Shown here one piece after another: positions 8,751 to 17,305 of a stretch of 64,000 nucleotides of DNA. The stretch's first letter is position 1. Each line of letters opens with the position of its first letter. Made by a program: the position numbers and the translations under genes. Source of the stretch: Ktedonobacter sp. SOSP1-85. Lineage in GTDB: Bacteria; Chloroflexota; Ktedonobacteria; Ktedonobacterales; Ktedonobacteraceae. The stretch is taken from positions 6,053,501 through 6,117,500 of the forward strand of contig NZ_BNJI01000001.1 in the NCBI RefSeq assembly GCF_016587415.1. Direction: 5' to 3'. The notes under the pieces were generated by a model. It had not been told where the DNA came from and searched no databases. It worked only from the letters and a program-made list of their open reading frames with translations.

Positions 8751-9734
8751 ATGACAGCCAATTTTCCGATAGTTCGCATGCGCCGGACGCGCCAGAACGA
8801 GGCGCTACGCTCCATGGTGCGTGAGACTCATTTGCAGACCAGCCAGTTAATCTATCCTATCTTTATTGCGGAAGGCATCACGCAGCCGCAGCCCATCGCA
8901 TCCATGCCTGGCATTGTGCAGTGGCCACTGGGGTTGCTGGAGCAAGAGGCGAAGCGCCTGGTACAACTGGGCATTCCCGCGATCCTGCTCTTTGGCATCC
9001 CCGCGGAGAAGGACGCCGTTGGCTCGCAGGCCTATGCTGAGCAGGGCATTATCCAGCAGGCCATTCGCCTCCTCAAGGCCACTGTTCCCGAGCTGCTCGT
9101 GATTACGGATGTCTGTCTCTGCGAATATACCGACCATGGGCATTGTGGCGTCATCCATAATGGAGATGTCCTCAACGACGAATCGCTGGAGCTCCTGGCG
9201 CGCATGGCGGCCTCGCATGTCGAGGCGGGCGCGGATATTGTTGCTCCTTCAGATATGATGGATGGACGCGTGGGAGCTTTGCGCCATGTGCTCGATGAGC
9301 AAGGATACAAGCAGACTCCGATCATGGCCTATTCCGCCAAATTCGCCTCCGCCTTCTTTGGTCCCTTCCGCGAGGCGGCGGGTTCAACTCCGCAATTTGG
9401 GGATCGGCGCTCATATCAGATGGACCCGGCTAATGCTCGCGAGGCTCTGCGCGAAGTGGAGCTGGATATTCGCGAAGGTGCCGATATCGTCATGGTCAAG
9501 CCCGCGATGGCCTATATGGACGTCATTCACCGGGTGCGTGAGTCTTGCGACTTGCCGCTTGCTGTCTATAATGTGAGTGGTGAATATTCTATGATCAAAG
9601 CCGCGGCCCAGCAGGGCTGGATTGACGAGCGGCGTGTGATCATGGAGGTACTGACAGGATTGCGGCGTGCTGGCGCGGACATGATCATCACCTACTTCGC
9701 GCCAGAGGTCGCACAATGGCTCAAGGAGGCGTAG
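8751..9734 (+). CDS. hemB: 5-aminolevulinate dehydratase (porphobilinogen synthase), zinc type
   Basis: HemB condenses two aminolevulinates to porphobilinogen. The 327-residue protein from ATG 8751 has both active-site lysines (K197 in MAYSAKFAS and K250 in VMVKPAMAY). It also has the cysteine triad C122, C124, C132 in DVCLCEYTDHGHC, which marks the zinc-dependent rather than the Mg-only subgroup. A GGGAG lies upstream of the start. The longer frame beginning at 8646 lies within hemL and is not credible. It completes the set from glutamyl-tRNA to uroporphyrinogen III in this operon. Confidence 0.96.
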   Translation: MTANFPIVRMRRTRQNEALRSMVRETHLQTSQLIYPIFIAEGITQPQPIASMPGIVQWPLGLLEQEAKRLVQLGIPAILLFGIPAEKDAVGSQAYAEQGIIQQAIRLLKATVPELLVITDVCLCEYTDHGHCGVIHNGDVLNDESLELLARMAASHVEAGADIVAPSDMMDGRVGALRHVLDEQGYKQTPIMAYSAKFASAFFGPFREAAGSTPQFGDRRSYQMDPANAREALREVELDIREGADIVMVKPAMAYMDVIHRVRESCDLPLAVYNVSGEYSMIKAAAQQGWIDERRVIMEVLTGLRRAGADMIITYFAPEVAQWLKEA

Positions 9735-9741
9735 AGGACTC

Positions 9742-10881
9742 ATGACACTCTCAAAAGACGAACTGGAGCGTATGCGAAGCCTGGCGCGTGAATATGTCGA
9801 AGAGGTCGCCACGCTCACGCAGCGCATCTGTAGGGTGCCTGCCCCCACCGGCAGTGAGCAGCAACGGGCCGCATTTGTAACCGGGCTGTTTGAGGAGCGT
9901 GGTTATCGCTGTGAGCATGACGAAGTCGGCAATGTGTACGTGCGACGTGGTCGAGGGACTGGCCCAGTCTTGCTGCTGCTGGCGCACCTGGACACGGTCT
10001 TCCCCCAGGACACGCCGCTCAACGTTCGTCGCGAGGGTGACGTACTCTATGGGCCTGGTATTGGCGATAATAGCCTGAGCGTGGCCTCTATGCTTACGCT
10101 GCTCAAGATGCTTGATCTGCTCAAGCAGGAGACATCCATCGATATCGTGGCAGCCGCAAATGTAGGTGAGGAGGGCCTGGGCAACTTGCGTGGAGCCAGG
10201 GCGGCCGTCGAGCGTTATAAACAGCAACTGGGAGCCGTGATCGCCATCGATGGTAACCTGGGGTATATCGTGAATGAAGCCGTGGGTTCGCTGCGCTGGC
10301 GCATTACCGTCAATGGTCCTGGCGGCCATTCCTATGGCGCCTTTGGGCGCCCCAGCGCCATTCATGGCCTGGCGCGTATTATCGCGCGGATCGCCGAGAT
10401 CCAGGTGCCAAAAGATCCCAAGACTACCTATAACGTGGGAGTTATCGATGGAGGTACATCGGTCAATACAATTGCCGCCAGTGCCTCGGCCCTGCTAGAT
10501 ATGCGCTCTACGGATGTGCTGGCGCTAGACCGGCTTGCCGACGAGGTGCGAACCATCGTCAAGACCGCGCCTGGCGAAGGACTCCAGGGCGTGATTACCA
10601 TCCTTGGTGAGCGACCAGCGGGAAAGATTGCGCCTGACGCGCCGCTTGTGCACCTGGCGCAAGAGGCTCTGCGTTGGATTGAGATTGAGCCCCGCCTCGT
10701 AGCTTCCAGTACGGACGTCAATATACCCTTGAGTCAGGGGATACCCGCCGTATGTGTAGGCGTCTCACAAGGCAGGCAGGCCCACACACTTGAGGAGTGG
10801 GTCCCTGTAGCCCCCATTGCCGATGGCCTGGCCCAGCTCCTCTACCTGATCACCTATGCCTGTGAACAACTCGCACGCTAA
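9742..10881 (+). CDS. M20 family metallopeptidase (peptidase T-like)
   Basis: The 379-residue protein has the di-zinc M20 layout: catalytic-domain motif LLLLAHLDTVFP (metal His and Asp), GIGDNSLSVASML (bridging Asp), AAANVGEEGLGNLRG (catalytic and metal glutamates) and a late metal histidine in GRQAHTLEEW. The central lid domain begins near VNGPGGHSYG. Relatives cleave tri- or dipeptides or acyl amino acids; the substrate is not resolved. It starts 7 bp after hemB on the same strand, so it is probably the last gene of the heme transcript, though no metabolic link is evident. A long hairpin follows 40 bp after its stop. Confidence 0.85.
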   Translation: MTLSKDELERMRSLAREYVEEVATLTQRICRVPAPTGSEQQRAAFVTGLFEERGYRCEHDEVGNVYVRRGRGTGPVLLLLAHLDTVFPQDTPLNVRREGDVLYGPGIGDNSLSVASMLTLLKMLDLLKQETSIDIVAAANVGEEGLGNLRGARAAVERYKQQLGAVIAIDGNLGYIVNEAVGSLRWRITVNGPGGHSYGAFGRPSAIHGLARIIARIAEIQVPKDPKTTYNVGVIDGGTSVNTIAASASALLDMRSTDVLALDRLADEVRTIVKTAPGEGLQGVITILGERPAGKIAPDAPLVHLAQEALRWIEIEPRLVASSTDVNIPLSQGIPAVCVGVSQGRQAHTLEEWVPVAPIADGLAQLLYLITYACEQLAR

Positions 10882-10920
10882 AGTCAACACAAGAGAACAC
10901 CCTGGACCCTCAGTATTTCT

Positions 10921-10987
10921 AGTAAGTAATGTAGGAATGGGCCCTGCTAGCCTTCGGCTAGCAGGGCCCATTCCTACATTACTTACT
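10921..10987. repeat. Long perfect inverted repeat, 32-bp arms, downstream of the heme operon
   Basis: Arms 10921-10952 and 10956-10987 are exact reverse complements around a 3-base loop. The stem is much longer than a normal intrinsic terminator and is followed by no T-run. Its position just after the last gene of the operon suggests a transcript end or stabiliser. Confidence 0.88.
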
Positions 10988-11035
10988 AAGCGAGCGCCGC
11001 AGGCGCGAGGACTAGGAAAGATGGGGGATGGTAAC

Positions 11036-11076
11036 AAGAAGCGATGTTTTTGGCAGAGCCGCAAACATCGCTTCTT
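11036..11076 (-). terminator. Hairpin downstream of the small minus-strand gene
   Basis: Arms 11036-11049 and 11063-11076 are exact 14-bp reverse complements (stem core AAGCGATGTTT). It lies 6 bases beyond the stop of the small ORF 11083-11244 when read on the minus strand, as expected for its terminator, although a U-rich tail is not obvious. Confidence 0.55.
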
Positions 11077-11082
11077 GCTATC

Positions 11083-11244
11083 TTAAGTACGCGCCGTCCG
11101 ACCAGCGAGAAAATGGCAGAGGCCAGCGAAAAGCAGAATTTTACTGGCATTGCCCCGCAAGCTTGCCAGAACGCCGAGCGTCAGACCCAGTGTCAGGCCG
11201 ATGCGTCCCGCGGGATGGCGAACCATTTGTGCTAATATCTGCAT
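11083..11244 (-). CDS. Small hydrophobic protein of 53 residues, unknown
   Basis: On the minus strand an ATG at 11244 follows a strong ribosome site (TTTGAGGAG with 6-7 bases spacing) and opens a 54-codon frame that ends at 11083. The peptide begins MQILAQMVRHPAGR, then has a Gly/Leu-rich segment (GLTLGLTLGVLASL) and a second hydrophobic part (KILLFAGLCHFLAG). It could therefore be a small membrane protein with two short helices. A 14-bp hairpin follows the stop. I do not recognise a family. The ribosome site and downstream hairpin are the main reasons to accept it. Confidence 0.5.
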   Translation of the reverse strand: MQILAQMVRHPAGRIGLTLGLTLGVLASLRGNASKILLFAGLCHFLAGRTART

Positions 11245-11716
11245 ACAAACTCCTCAAATTATGGTATCTTTGGCGTAACTTCTTCCCTTAGTGATACGTG
11301 GAAGAGTATTAAAACGTGGAGATGCCTTGATTCCTAAATGTGGCCTCCTATATGCTCTATTAGAGAAGAAATTAGAGTGTCCAGGTGTTATTACTGATAC
11401 GAGTAGTATACATGCCTGGCTCTAAAAAGGGGTGAAATATGGTGACATATATATAATCATTTTTTGTCATTTTTATATATGTCACCATTGGTTTTGAGAA
11501 GGCATGACGACGGACCTTAGCAACTTGCCAGGGGGGGTGATGAGCCATAAAAAAAACTTATGGGAAAATCTGTTACTATTCTCCGGGGTCCTGCGTCTAA
11601 CCCTGATATAAGGCTCCAATCAGGAGTTCTAAGGGCTTTCTAATAATAAACTTAGTGAATTTTAAGGATGTTGGCGAACAGTTCAACGCCGAACAGTTCT
11701 AGGAAGTATAGTCTAA
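11245..11716. other. Intergenic region upstream of the GH15 gene
   Basis: About 470 bases without a convincing gene. It contains an inverted repeat (11441-11453 with 11474-11486, GGTGACATATATA type, 13-bp arms) in an AT-rich setting. There is also a G7 run near 11534 and a short direct repeat of GAACAGTTC just before the GH15 start. I checked mentally for common riboswitch cores and recognised none. Confidence 0.4.
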
Positions 11717-13699
11717 ATGGTTGGGATGACCGAATTCAATCGCACTTATCTACCAATTAATTCATACGGAGTCATTGGCGATTGTCATTCAGCCTTGTTG
11801 GTCGCGCCCGACGGGTCAGTTGACTGGGGATGCCTGCCAGACTTCGATAGTCCAGCTATCTTCTGTCGTTTGCTTGATCACGAGCATGGCGGCTACTTTC
11901 AAATCGCCCCCTCCGAGCCTATGCCGGGGACCCAGCGCTACCTGAAAGGTAGCAATGTTTTACAAACCCGTTTTACCAGTACTATTGGCGAACTACTCCT
12001 GACCGACTTTATGCCGGTAGAAACCTTGCGCGCCTGGCCGTATCAGGGGATGAATAATAATACCTGGACGCGTGAAGATGGCTCATGCCACTGCATGGTG
12101 CGCATTGCCGAATGCACACATGGCGAGATGCCTGTGACCATGACACTCAAGGTCAGTCCAAATTATGCTGCCTCGCCCAGCGAGGTCAGCCTGGTTCCTG
12201 GGAACAAAGGTGTTCTCGTTTCAGGTGGAAACCAGTACGTTGGCCTGGCTATTATTGGCGCACACCTGCATCCATCCTTAACACTCAATGTCGTACAGGA
12301 CGCTGAAGATAGGCATCCTTCGGTTGTATTGAACGTGATACTCTCAGAGGGCGAGCGCTTGCTCTTCGCGGTGGGTATGGGCCGCAACATGCAGGCGACG
12401 CGAAGACTGGTTGAGGGCGAACTGCACCAACGCAATTTCGATTCTGAACTGGCACATACCCTGCATTGTTGGCGCGAGTGGCTCTCGACCTGCAACTATC
12501 GTGGGCCGTACCGCGAGGCGGTGGAGCGGAGCGCGTTGGCCTTAAAGATGATGACCTATGCTCCCACAGGAGCCATTGTCGCGGCCCCCACGACCTCGCT
12601 GCCCGAGCATATGGGCGGGGTACGCAACTGGGATTACCGCTATACCTGGCTGCGGGATGCGACCTTTACGCTCTATGCCCTGAACGTCCTTGGTTTTACC
12701 GACGAGGCACGCGCCTTTACGCACTGGCTCAGGCGCCTCACATACGCGGATGGCGAGTCGTTGCAAATTATGTATGGTATCCGTGGCGAGCGTGACCTGG
12801 CCGAGCAAGAACTGACTCACCTGGAGGGCTATGCCGGTTCAAGCCCCGTACGCGTTGGCAATGGGGCCGCCAGGCAGAGACAGATGGATGTCTTCGGTGA
12901 GGTGCTGGACTGTATCCACCTCTACCGGCGCCAGGGCAGCTTTGAGCGCTATGGCGAGACACTGGATGGTCCGCTATGGAATCTAATGCGCGACCTCGTG
13001 GAGCATGTCTGTGCGCACTGGCAGGACCCCGATAGCGGCATCTGGGAGATCCGTGGCGATGACCGGCATTATGTCTATTCCAAGGCGATGTGCTGGGTGG
13101 CTTTAGACCGGGGCATTCGTGCCGCGCAGCAACTCAACCTTGAAGCGGACCTGCCGCGCTGGCTGATGGTGCGAGACCAGATTCGTGCCGACATCCTGGC
13201 CAACGGTTATAACACGAGCGTCGGCGCGTTCACCCAATCTTATGGGGATACTGCCCTGGATGCCTCCAATCTCTTGCTGCCCTTGATCGGCTTTATCCCG
13301 CCCGATGATCCGAGAATGCGTTCAACCGTGGACCGTATCATTGAAGGCCTGACGGACGAGAATGGCTTTGTTTTCCGCTATATCTCTCATGATGGTCTCG
13401 CCGGTCACGAAGGGACATTTACCATTTGTACCTTCTGGCTGGTGGATAATCTCGCCATGCAGGGCCGGGTCGACGAGGCGCGCTCGCTCTTTGAGCGTTT
13501 GCTTAAATATGCTGGCCGCCTGGGACTCTTCTCGGAAGAGGTGGATGCCAATACCAGCAGCGCGCTGGGGAACTATCCCCAGGCCTTTACGCATATCGCG
13601 CTTATCAACAGCGCCTTCAACCTGCGCAAAGCTGAGATTCGTCAATCCGAGCATCATACCGATCCTTTGATTGCAGCCATTCGCTTGAACAAACAATAG
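11717..13699 (+). CDS. Glycoside hydrolase family 15 protein (glucoamylase/trehalase-like)
   Basis: The 660-residue protein starts with the bacterial GH15 N-terminal beta-domain signature (YGVIGDCHSALLVAPDGSVDW followed by CLPDFDSPAIFCRLLD). It then has the (alpha/alpha)6 catalytic domain with RNWDYRYTWLRDATFTLYAL and QMDVFGEVLD. There is no signal peptide, so it is cytoplasmic. Such enzymes hydrolyse alpha-1,4-glucans or trehalose; the sequence alone does not decide which. ATG 11717 has AGGAAG about 11 bases upstream, and an in-frame ATG at 11726 is a close alternative. It is followed by a T-tailed hairpin (13767-13817) and appears monocistronic. Confidence 0.9.
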   Translation: MVGMTEFNRTYLPINSYGVIGDCHSALLVAPDGSVDWGCLPDFDSPAIFCRLLDHEHGGYFQIAPSEPMPGTQRYLKGSNVLQTRFTSTIGELLLTDFMPVETLRAWPYQGMNNNTWTREDGSCHCMVRIAECTHGEMPVTMTLKVSPNYAASPSEVSLVPGNKGVLVSGGNQYVGLAIIGAHLHPSLTLNVVQDAEDRHPSVVLNVILSEGERLLFAVGMGRNMQATRRLVEGELHQRNFDSELAHTLHCWREWLSTCNYRGPYREAVERSALALKMMTYAPTGAIVAAPTTSLPEHMGGVRNWDYRYTWLRDATFTLYALNVLGFTDEARAFTHWLRRLTYADGESLQIMYGIRGERDLAEQELTHLEGYAGSSPVRVGNGAARQRQMDVFGEVLDCIHLYRRQGSFERYGETLDGPLWNLMRDLVEHVCAHWQDPDSGIWEIRGDDRHYVYSKAMCWVALDRGIRAAQQLNLEADLPRWLMVRDQIRADILANGYNTSVGAFTQSYGDTALDASNLLLPLIGFIPPDDPRMRSTVDRIIEGLTDENGFVFRYISHDGLAGHEGTFTICTFWLVDNLAMQGRVDEARSLFERLLKYAGRLGLFSEEVDANTSSALGNYPQAFTHIALINSAFNLRKAEIRQSEHHTDPLIAAIRLNKQ

Positions 13700-13766
13700 T
13701 CCTGGTTTCTTTTCCATCGAAAGTCTGTTAACCAATAAAAAAAGCCTGTATGCATAATCGATTATG

Positions 13767-13817
13767 GGCATGAATTTGGGGGAGGAGCATTGTCCTCCTT
13801 CAAATTCATGCCTTTTT
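13767..13817 (+). terminator. Intrinsic terminator after the GH15 gene
   Basis: Arms 13767-13778 (GGCATGAATTTG) and 13801-13812 pair exactly, enclosing an inner GGAGGA/TCCTCC stem, and the right arm is followed directly by TTTTT. This is the clearest classical terminator in the left part of the window. Confidence 0.8.
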
Positions 13818-13845
13818 ACGTGAATGCTTCGTTCCAATGAAGAAG

Positions 13846-13948
13846 GTTGTAGGGTCCAAGCTGGCTTGGACTGCGAGCGAAGCGATCTCCCCACGTCTGG
13901 GTATCGGCCTGCTGGCCTCTCAGTCCAAGCCAGCTTGGACCCTACAAC
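13846..13948. repeat. Inverted repeat with 28-bp perfect arms
   Basis: Arms 13846-13873 and 13921-13948 are exact reverse complements with a 47-base spacer. It follows the GH15 terminator and precedes the rRNA methyltransferase gene. The wide spacer makes it look more like a small mobile palindromic element than a terminator. Confidence 0.85.
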
Positions 13949-14021
13949 TTAACGACTTCACTGCGTATGCGATAATAGCAAGACTAATACCACACATAAA
14001 ATAAGAGAGCGAGTTCTACCA

Positions 14022-15227
14022 GTGTCATCTGTGCAATATCCTACAGCGAGTTTAAAACCCCATCGTGATGAGAGCCTGCTTGGAGGCCATCTCTGGATCT
14101 TCTCTGGCGCCTTACAGCAGCCACCACGCTGGGTCGAGCCAGGCGACCTGTTGGACGTGAAGTCCTCGACAGGCCAGTTTGTGGCGCGCGGCTACTATAA
14201 TCCCCAGACGGATATCGCGATCCGTATCCTGACACGCGATAACACAGAGTCTATCGATGGTGACTTTTTGCGTAAGCGTGTGCGCGAGGCGCAGGAGCTG
14301 CGCAAGGTCTTTGTGCCGGGTGTGACCAATGCCTATCGCCTGATTCACTCGGAGGGAGATGGCCTGCCGGGCCTGGTGGTGGATCGCTACGCCGACATCC
14401 TGGTTGCCCAGGTGCATACTCTAGGTATGGATCGATTGCTGCCCCAGGTGCTTGAAGCCTTGCTCGCGGAGACGGGCGCACGCGGAATTCTCTTGCGCAA
14501 CGAGAGCCAGGCACGTCGCCGCGAGGGTCTGGAGATAGAGGAGCCACGCGTGGCAGCAGGAGAGGTGCCCCAGCAGATCGAGATCGTTGAGAACGGCGTG
14601 CGCTTCATTGTTGATCCCTGGCGGGGACAGAAAACGGGCTTTTTCCTGGATCAGCGCGATAAGCGTGAGGCCTTGCGCAAATATGCGCGAGGTGGGCGCG
14701 TGCTCAATTGCTTCAGTTATAGCGGGGGCTTCTCAGTCTATGCGGCCCTGAGCTCAGAAGCGACACAGACGGTGAGCGTAGATGCCTCTGCTCCAGCTAT
14801 TGAGGCGGCACGTCAGCATTTTGCCCTGAATGGCCTGGATGCCAGCAAGCACGAGTTTCATACCGAGGATGTGTTTGAGTACCTGGAACAGGCCGCAGAG
14901 CGTGGGGAGCGCTTTGACGTGGTTATACTGGACCCACCGGCCTTCGCCAAGAACCAGGGTGCGCGTACGCAGGCGCTTAAAGCCTATCGTCGCCTCAATA
15001 CCCTGGGCATGCAGGTCTTGCGTCCAGGCGGGATTCTATTGACCTGTTCATGCTCTGGCGTGATTGGTATGGACGATCTGCTGGGGGTCGTCTCCAATAG
15101 TGCCCAGCGTCAGAAGCGCACGGTACAACTGCTGGAGTCCTATACCCATGGCGTGGATCATCCTACCAACCTGGCGATGCCGGAGACCAATTATCTCAAA
15201 TCCGTCTTTTGCCGGATTTTGGCCTAG
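14022..15227 (+). CDS. rlmI: Class I SAM-dependent rRNA methyltransferase, RlmI-like (PUA domain)
   Basis: The 401-residue protein has the RlmI/RlmK-type order: an N-terminal PUA domain (LGGHLWIFSGA and PGDLLDVKSSTGQFVARGYYNP), then a linker (SEGDGLPGLVVDRY). The Rossmann methyltransferase domain follows, with VLNCFSYSGGFSVYAA and the DPPAFAK motif, and a late CSCS motif. RlmI methylates C5 of a cytosine in 23S rRNA; the same specificity is inferred here. The start is a GTG at 14022 with only a weak purine-rich site (GAGAGCGAG). It converges with the histidine phosphatase gene. Confidence 0.83.
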   Translation: MSSVQYPTASLKPHRDESLLGGHLWIFSGALQQPPRWVEPGDLLDVKSSTGQFVARGYYNPQTDIAIRILTRDNTESIDGDFLRKRVREAQELRKVFVPGVTNAYRLIHSEGDGLPGLVVDRYADILVAQVHTLGMDRLLPQVLEALLAETGARGILLRNESQARRREGLEIEEPRVAAGEVPQQIEIVENGVRFIVDPWRGQKTGFFLDQRDKREALRKYARGGRVLNCFSYSGGFSVYAALSSEATQTVSVDASAPAIEAARQHFALNGLDASKHEFHTEDVFEYLEQAAERGERFDVVILDPPAFAKNQGARTQALKAYRRLNTLGMQVLRPGGILLTCSCSGVIGMDDLLGVVSNSAQRQKRTVQLLESYTHGVDHPTNLAMPETNYLKSVFCRILA

Positions 15228-15275
15228 TATAAGGTTTAAAGAGATGTGCAGAAAGATGGCGTTTTAGCTATCGAC

Positions 15276-15358
15276 CGACGCTGCTAAAGCACGTGTCTAC
15301 ATATCAAGGCGCGATATCCCCCGTACCTCATATGTAGACGCGTGCTTTAGCAGCGTCG
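15276..15358. repeat. Inverted repeat, 29-bp arms, member of a dispersed family
   Basis: Arms 15276-15304 and 15330-15358 pair with a single mismatch and lie between convergent genes. The right-arm sequence (ATATGTAGACGCGT, then a CTTTAG core, then AGCGTCG) recurs at 47308-47338 and as a solitary half at 53519-53547. This is therefore a repeated element rather than a random terminator. Confidence 0.85.
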
Positions 15359-15367
15359 TGCTACTCT

Positions 15368-16075
15368 TTACTGAATTATTTCTTCTGCCTGCTTCTTGAA
15401 CTCGGGAACGGCAGGCACGAAGTTCGCGGCCTCGCCCGAGAGATGGGCGCAGGCCGCCCACTGTACCAGTCTGCCCACGACATCGTGCTCACTGGTGGCG
15501 AGTTCGATCTCGCTAATTGAGCAGTTGTGCTTTTTGCCTCTGCGAATGGTTTCCAGGCTCTCGGGACCACAGATCGCCGAGACGAGGGCGGTAAAAATAG
15601 CCGCGTGTCCGGCTATGGCGATCACACGTCCCTGTTTGCCCCAGGTCACTTTATGCAGGCCTCGTTTGCCGCGCTCGGTCAGGGTCAGGAAGCTCTCTCC
15701 ATTGGGGAAGCTGGCATCGAGGCGCCCATGATACCACTCGGCGACAATACTGTTATGGTAATCCCAGTTCTCAGCGGTGGGCGCGGCATCCTCGAGATCA
15801 CCCACATTGACCTCGCGGAACTCTTCATAGAGCGCTACCGGTAGCTGATGTGGCTCAGCGATAATCTCGGCGGTTTCACGGGCGCGTTTGAGGGGCGAAG
15901 AGAAGAATTCATCGATATGCTGATCGCGTAAGTGGGTGGCAGTTTGTTGGGCCTGGAGCACGCCCTTGGCCGTCAGCGAGTAGTCAACGCGTTTATAGGA
16001 AAATTCCCCGGTAACATTTGCGAGATTTTCTCCATGGCGAATAAGAAGGATGGTATTGGTATACTGAGTATTCAT
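15368..16075 (-). CDS. Histidine phosphatase superfamily protein (phosphoglycerate mutase-like)
   Basis: The protein (235 residues from ATG 16075) has the RHGE catalytic motif right at the N-terminus (ILLIRHGENLAN). It also has SSPLKRARETAEI (second arginine) and the later catalytic histidine in IAIAGHAAIFTAL. It is a phosphohydrolase of unspecified substrate. The longer frame to 16228 would read into the neighbouring tnpB gene and is rejected; AGGAAAG precedes the chosen ATG. Its start lies only 11 bp from the end of the tnpB gene, so the transposon-type element sits immediately upstream and may have displaced its native promoter. Confidence 0.88.
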   Translation of the reverse strand: MNTQYTNTILLIRHGENLANVTGEFSYKRVDYSLTAKGVLQAQQTATHLRDQHIDEFFSSPLKRARETAEIIAEPHQLPVALYEEFREVNVGDLEDAAPTAENWDYHNSIVAEWYHGRLDASFPNGESFLTLTERGKRGLHKVTWGKQGRVIAIAGHAAIFTALVSAICGPESLETIRRGKKHNCSISEIELATSEHDVVGRLVQWAACAHLSGEAANFVPAVPEFKKQAEEIIQ

Positions 16076-16086
16076 ATGCTGCTTTC

Positions 16087-17292
16087 CTAAATGTGTTCTA
16101 CATTTTCGATTGCGGTGAAAACGTCCGCACACCGCACGGAATCGTCCGTGTGTGGCCCAAGCCGGGCAAGGAACCTCATCAAGATATTGACGGCACTGTT
16201 TTCGTCTCGATCCATGATGAGTCCACATTCACTGCAGTGATAGGTTCGTTTCCAGAGTGGCATGTCTTGCCTGTGCCCACAGCCACTACAGGTTTTCGAC
16301 GTATCACGTTCATCTATGATGATGAGTTCTTTCCCATAAAGTAAGCTCTTGTAAAGCAACATCTGAACAAAGCTGTAGAGCCCCCAATCGTTGAAGACCG
16401 CTCGATTCAGGTATTTGTTCCTCTCTCGATGCTCTTTCATGACCATCTGCCGTTGGGAAAGGTCACCGATCACCACGGTTCTCTCAACCAGTGTGTGCGC
16501 GATGAGATGGCTTGCTTTGTGCAGACAGTCCTGTTGTTTGTTGCGTTTCTGCTGTGAAACGCGCTTGTAGACCTTACTCAAGTGCTTATATCGACGAGAT
16601 CCCTTCTTGCAGCGATCTCGCTTTGAGCGGATTTTGTCCAGTTGGCGATTGTACCACCTGTTGCCCTTGAACCCGCCAATGTGATAGAAGCGGCCCTGGT
16701 CGCTCGCACCCGTTGCCAGCGTCTTCACACCTAAGTCGAGCGCAAGCACACCATTGTGCTCAATGGTTTCTTCTTTTTTACTGTGGACAAACGATGCGTA
16801 GTAGTGTCCACACCCATCTCTGGATATTGCTACATCTCTGTAGCCGGTTGGGGCTTCTTCCGTCAATTTTGCGACGACGTCGGGATACCGCTTGTTCTTG
16901 CCTTTGCCCCCCGTTGGAAGCCGGAGAGACAGCCCCTCCACCTGGATGTACATGGCTGGGTAGATGAGCGTGAAAAAGCAATGCCGTGCCCGCACTCTCG
17001 GGAATCCGGGCTTTTCCCCGTTCTTGACCCGCCGAAGGAAGGCTTGCATTGCGCTATCTAAGCGGAAATAGACTTCCTGCAAGAGCTTGCCATAAACAAA
17101 GCGCAGTTCAGCATCATACTGCTTGCTCTGTTGAAGGGTCTTCTTCGCTTCTTCCCACCCCGGCCACTTCTCCCCATCCCGCAAACGCATCACCCACCAA
17201 TTGTACAACCCCCGGCACTTCCCCTGCATGAATTCCAGGGTGGCGGCGTCTCGCGGGCTTATTTCAAGCCTGATTTTCTTGCTTATCAGCAT
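16087..17292 (-). CDS. tnpB: TnpB, RNA-guided nuclease of an IS200/IS605-type element (tnpB only)
   Basis: TnpB proteins are RuvC nucleases guided by an RNA from the element's right end. The 401-residue protein (ATG 17292; MLISKKIRLEI) is intact. RuvC-I has D186 in LALDLGVKT, the zinc finger has C335/C338 and C353/C356, and RuvC-III has DRDENSAVNI from D361. At the usual RuvC-II position the sequence is VVIGDLSQ, where ISDra2-type proteins have Glu. Instead E328 stands in IIDERDTSKTC, as in the rearranged-glutamate group. No tnpA is present. The 3' part, expected to encode the guide RNA, lies against the phosphatase gene. Confidence 0.9.
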   Translation of the reverse strand: MLISKKIRLEISPRDAATLEFMQGKCRGLYNWWVMRLRDGEKWPGWEEAKKTLQQSKQYDAELRFVYGKLLQEVYFRLDSAMQAFLRRVKNGEKPGFPRVRARHCFFTLIYPAMYIQVEGLSLRLPTGGKGKNKRYPDVVAKLTEEAPTGYRDVAISRDGCGHYYASFVHSKKEETIEHNGVLALDLGVKTLATGASDQGRFYHIGGFKGNRWYNRQLDKIRSKRDRCKKGSRRYKHLSKVYKRVSQQKRNKQQDCLHKASHLIAHTLVERTVVIGDLSQRQMVMKEHRERNKYLNRAVFNDWGLYSFVQMLLYKSLLYGKELIIIDERDTSKTCSGCGHRQDMPLWKRTYHCSECGLIMDRDENSAVNILMRFLARLGPHTDDSVRCADVFTAIENVEHI

Positions 17293-17305
17293 ATTCTCTC
17301 CTGCC

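Noticed and set aside
9751..10365. 204-codon minus-strand frame under the M20 peptidase
   Set aside because: The plus-strand peptidase has all its metal-site motifs, so the antisense frame is a shadow.
11501..11640. Possible riboswitch upstream of the GH15 gene (G7 run and conserved-looking bases)
   Set aside because: No known aptamer core could be matched and no clear pairing scheme was found.
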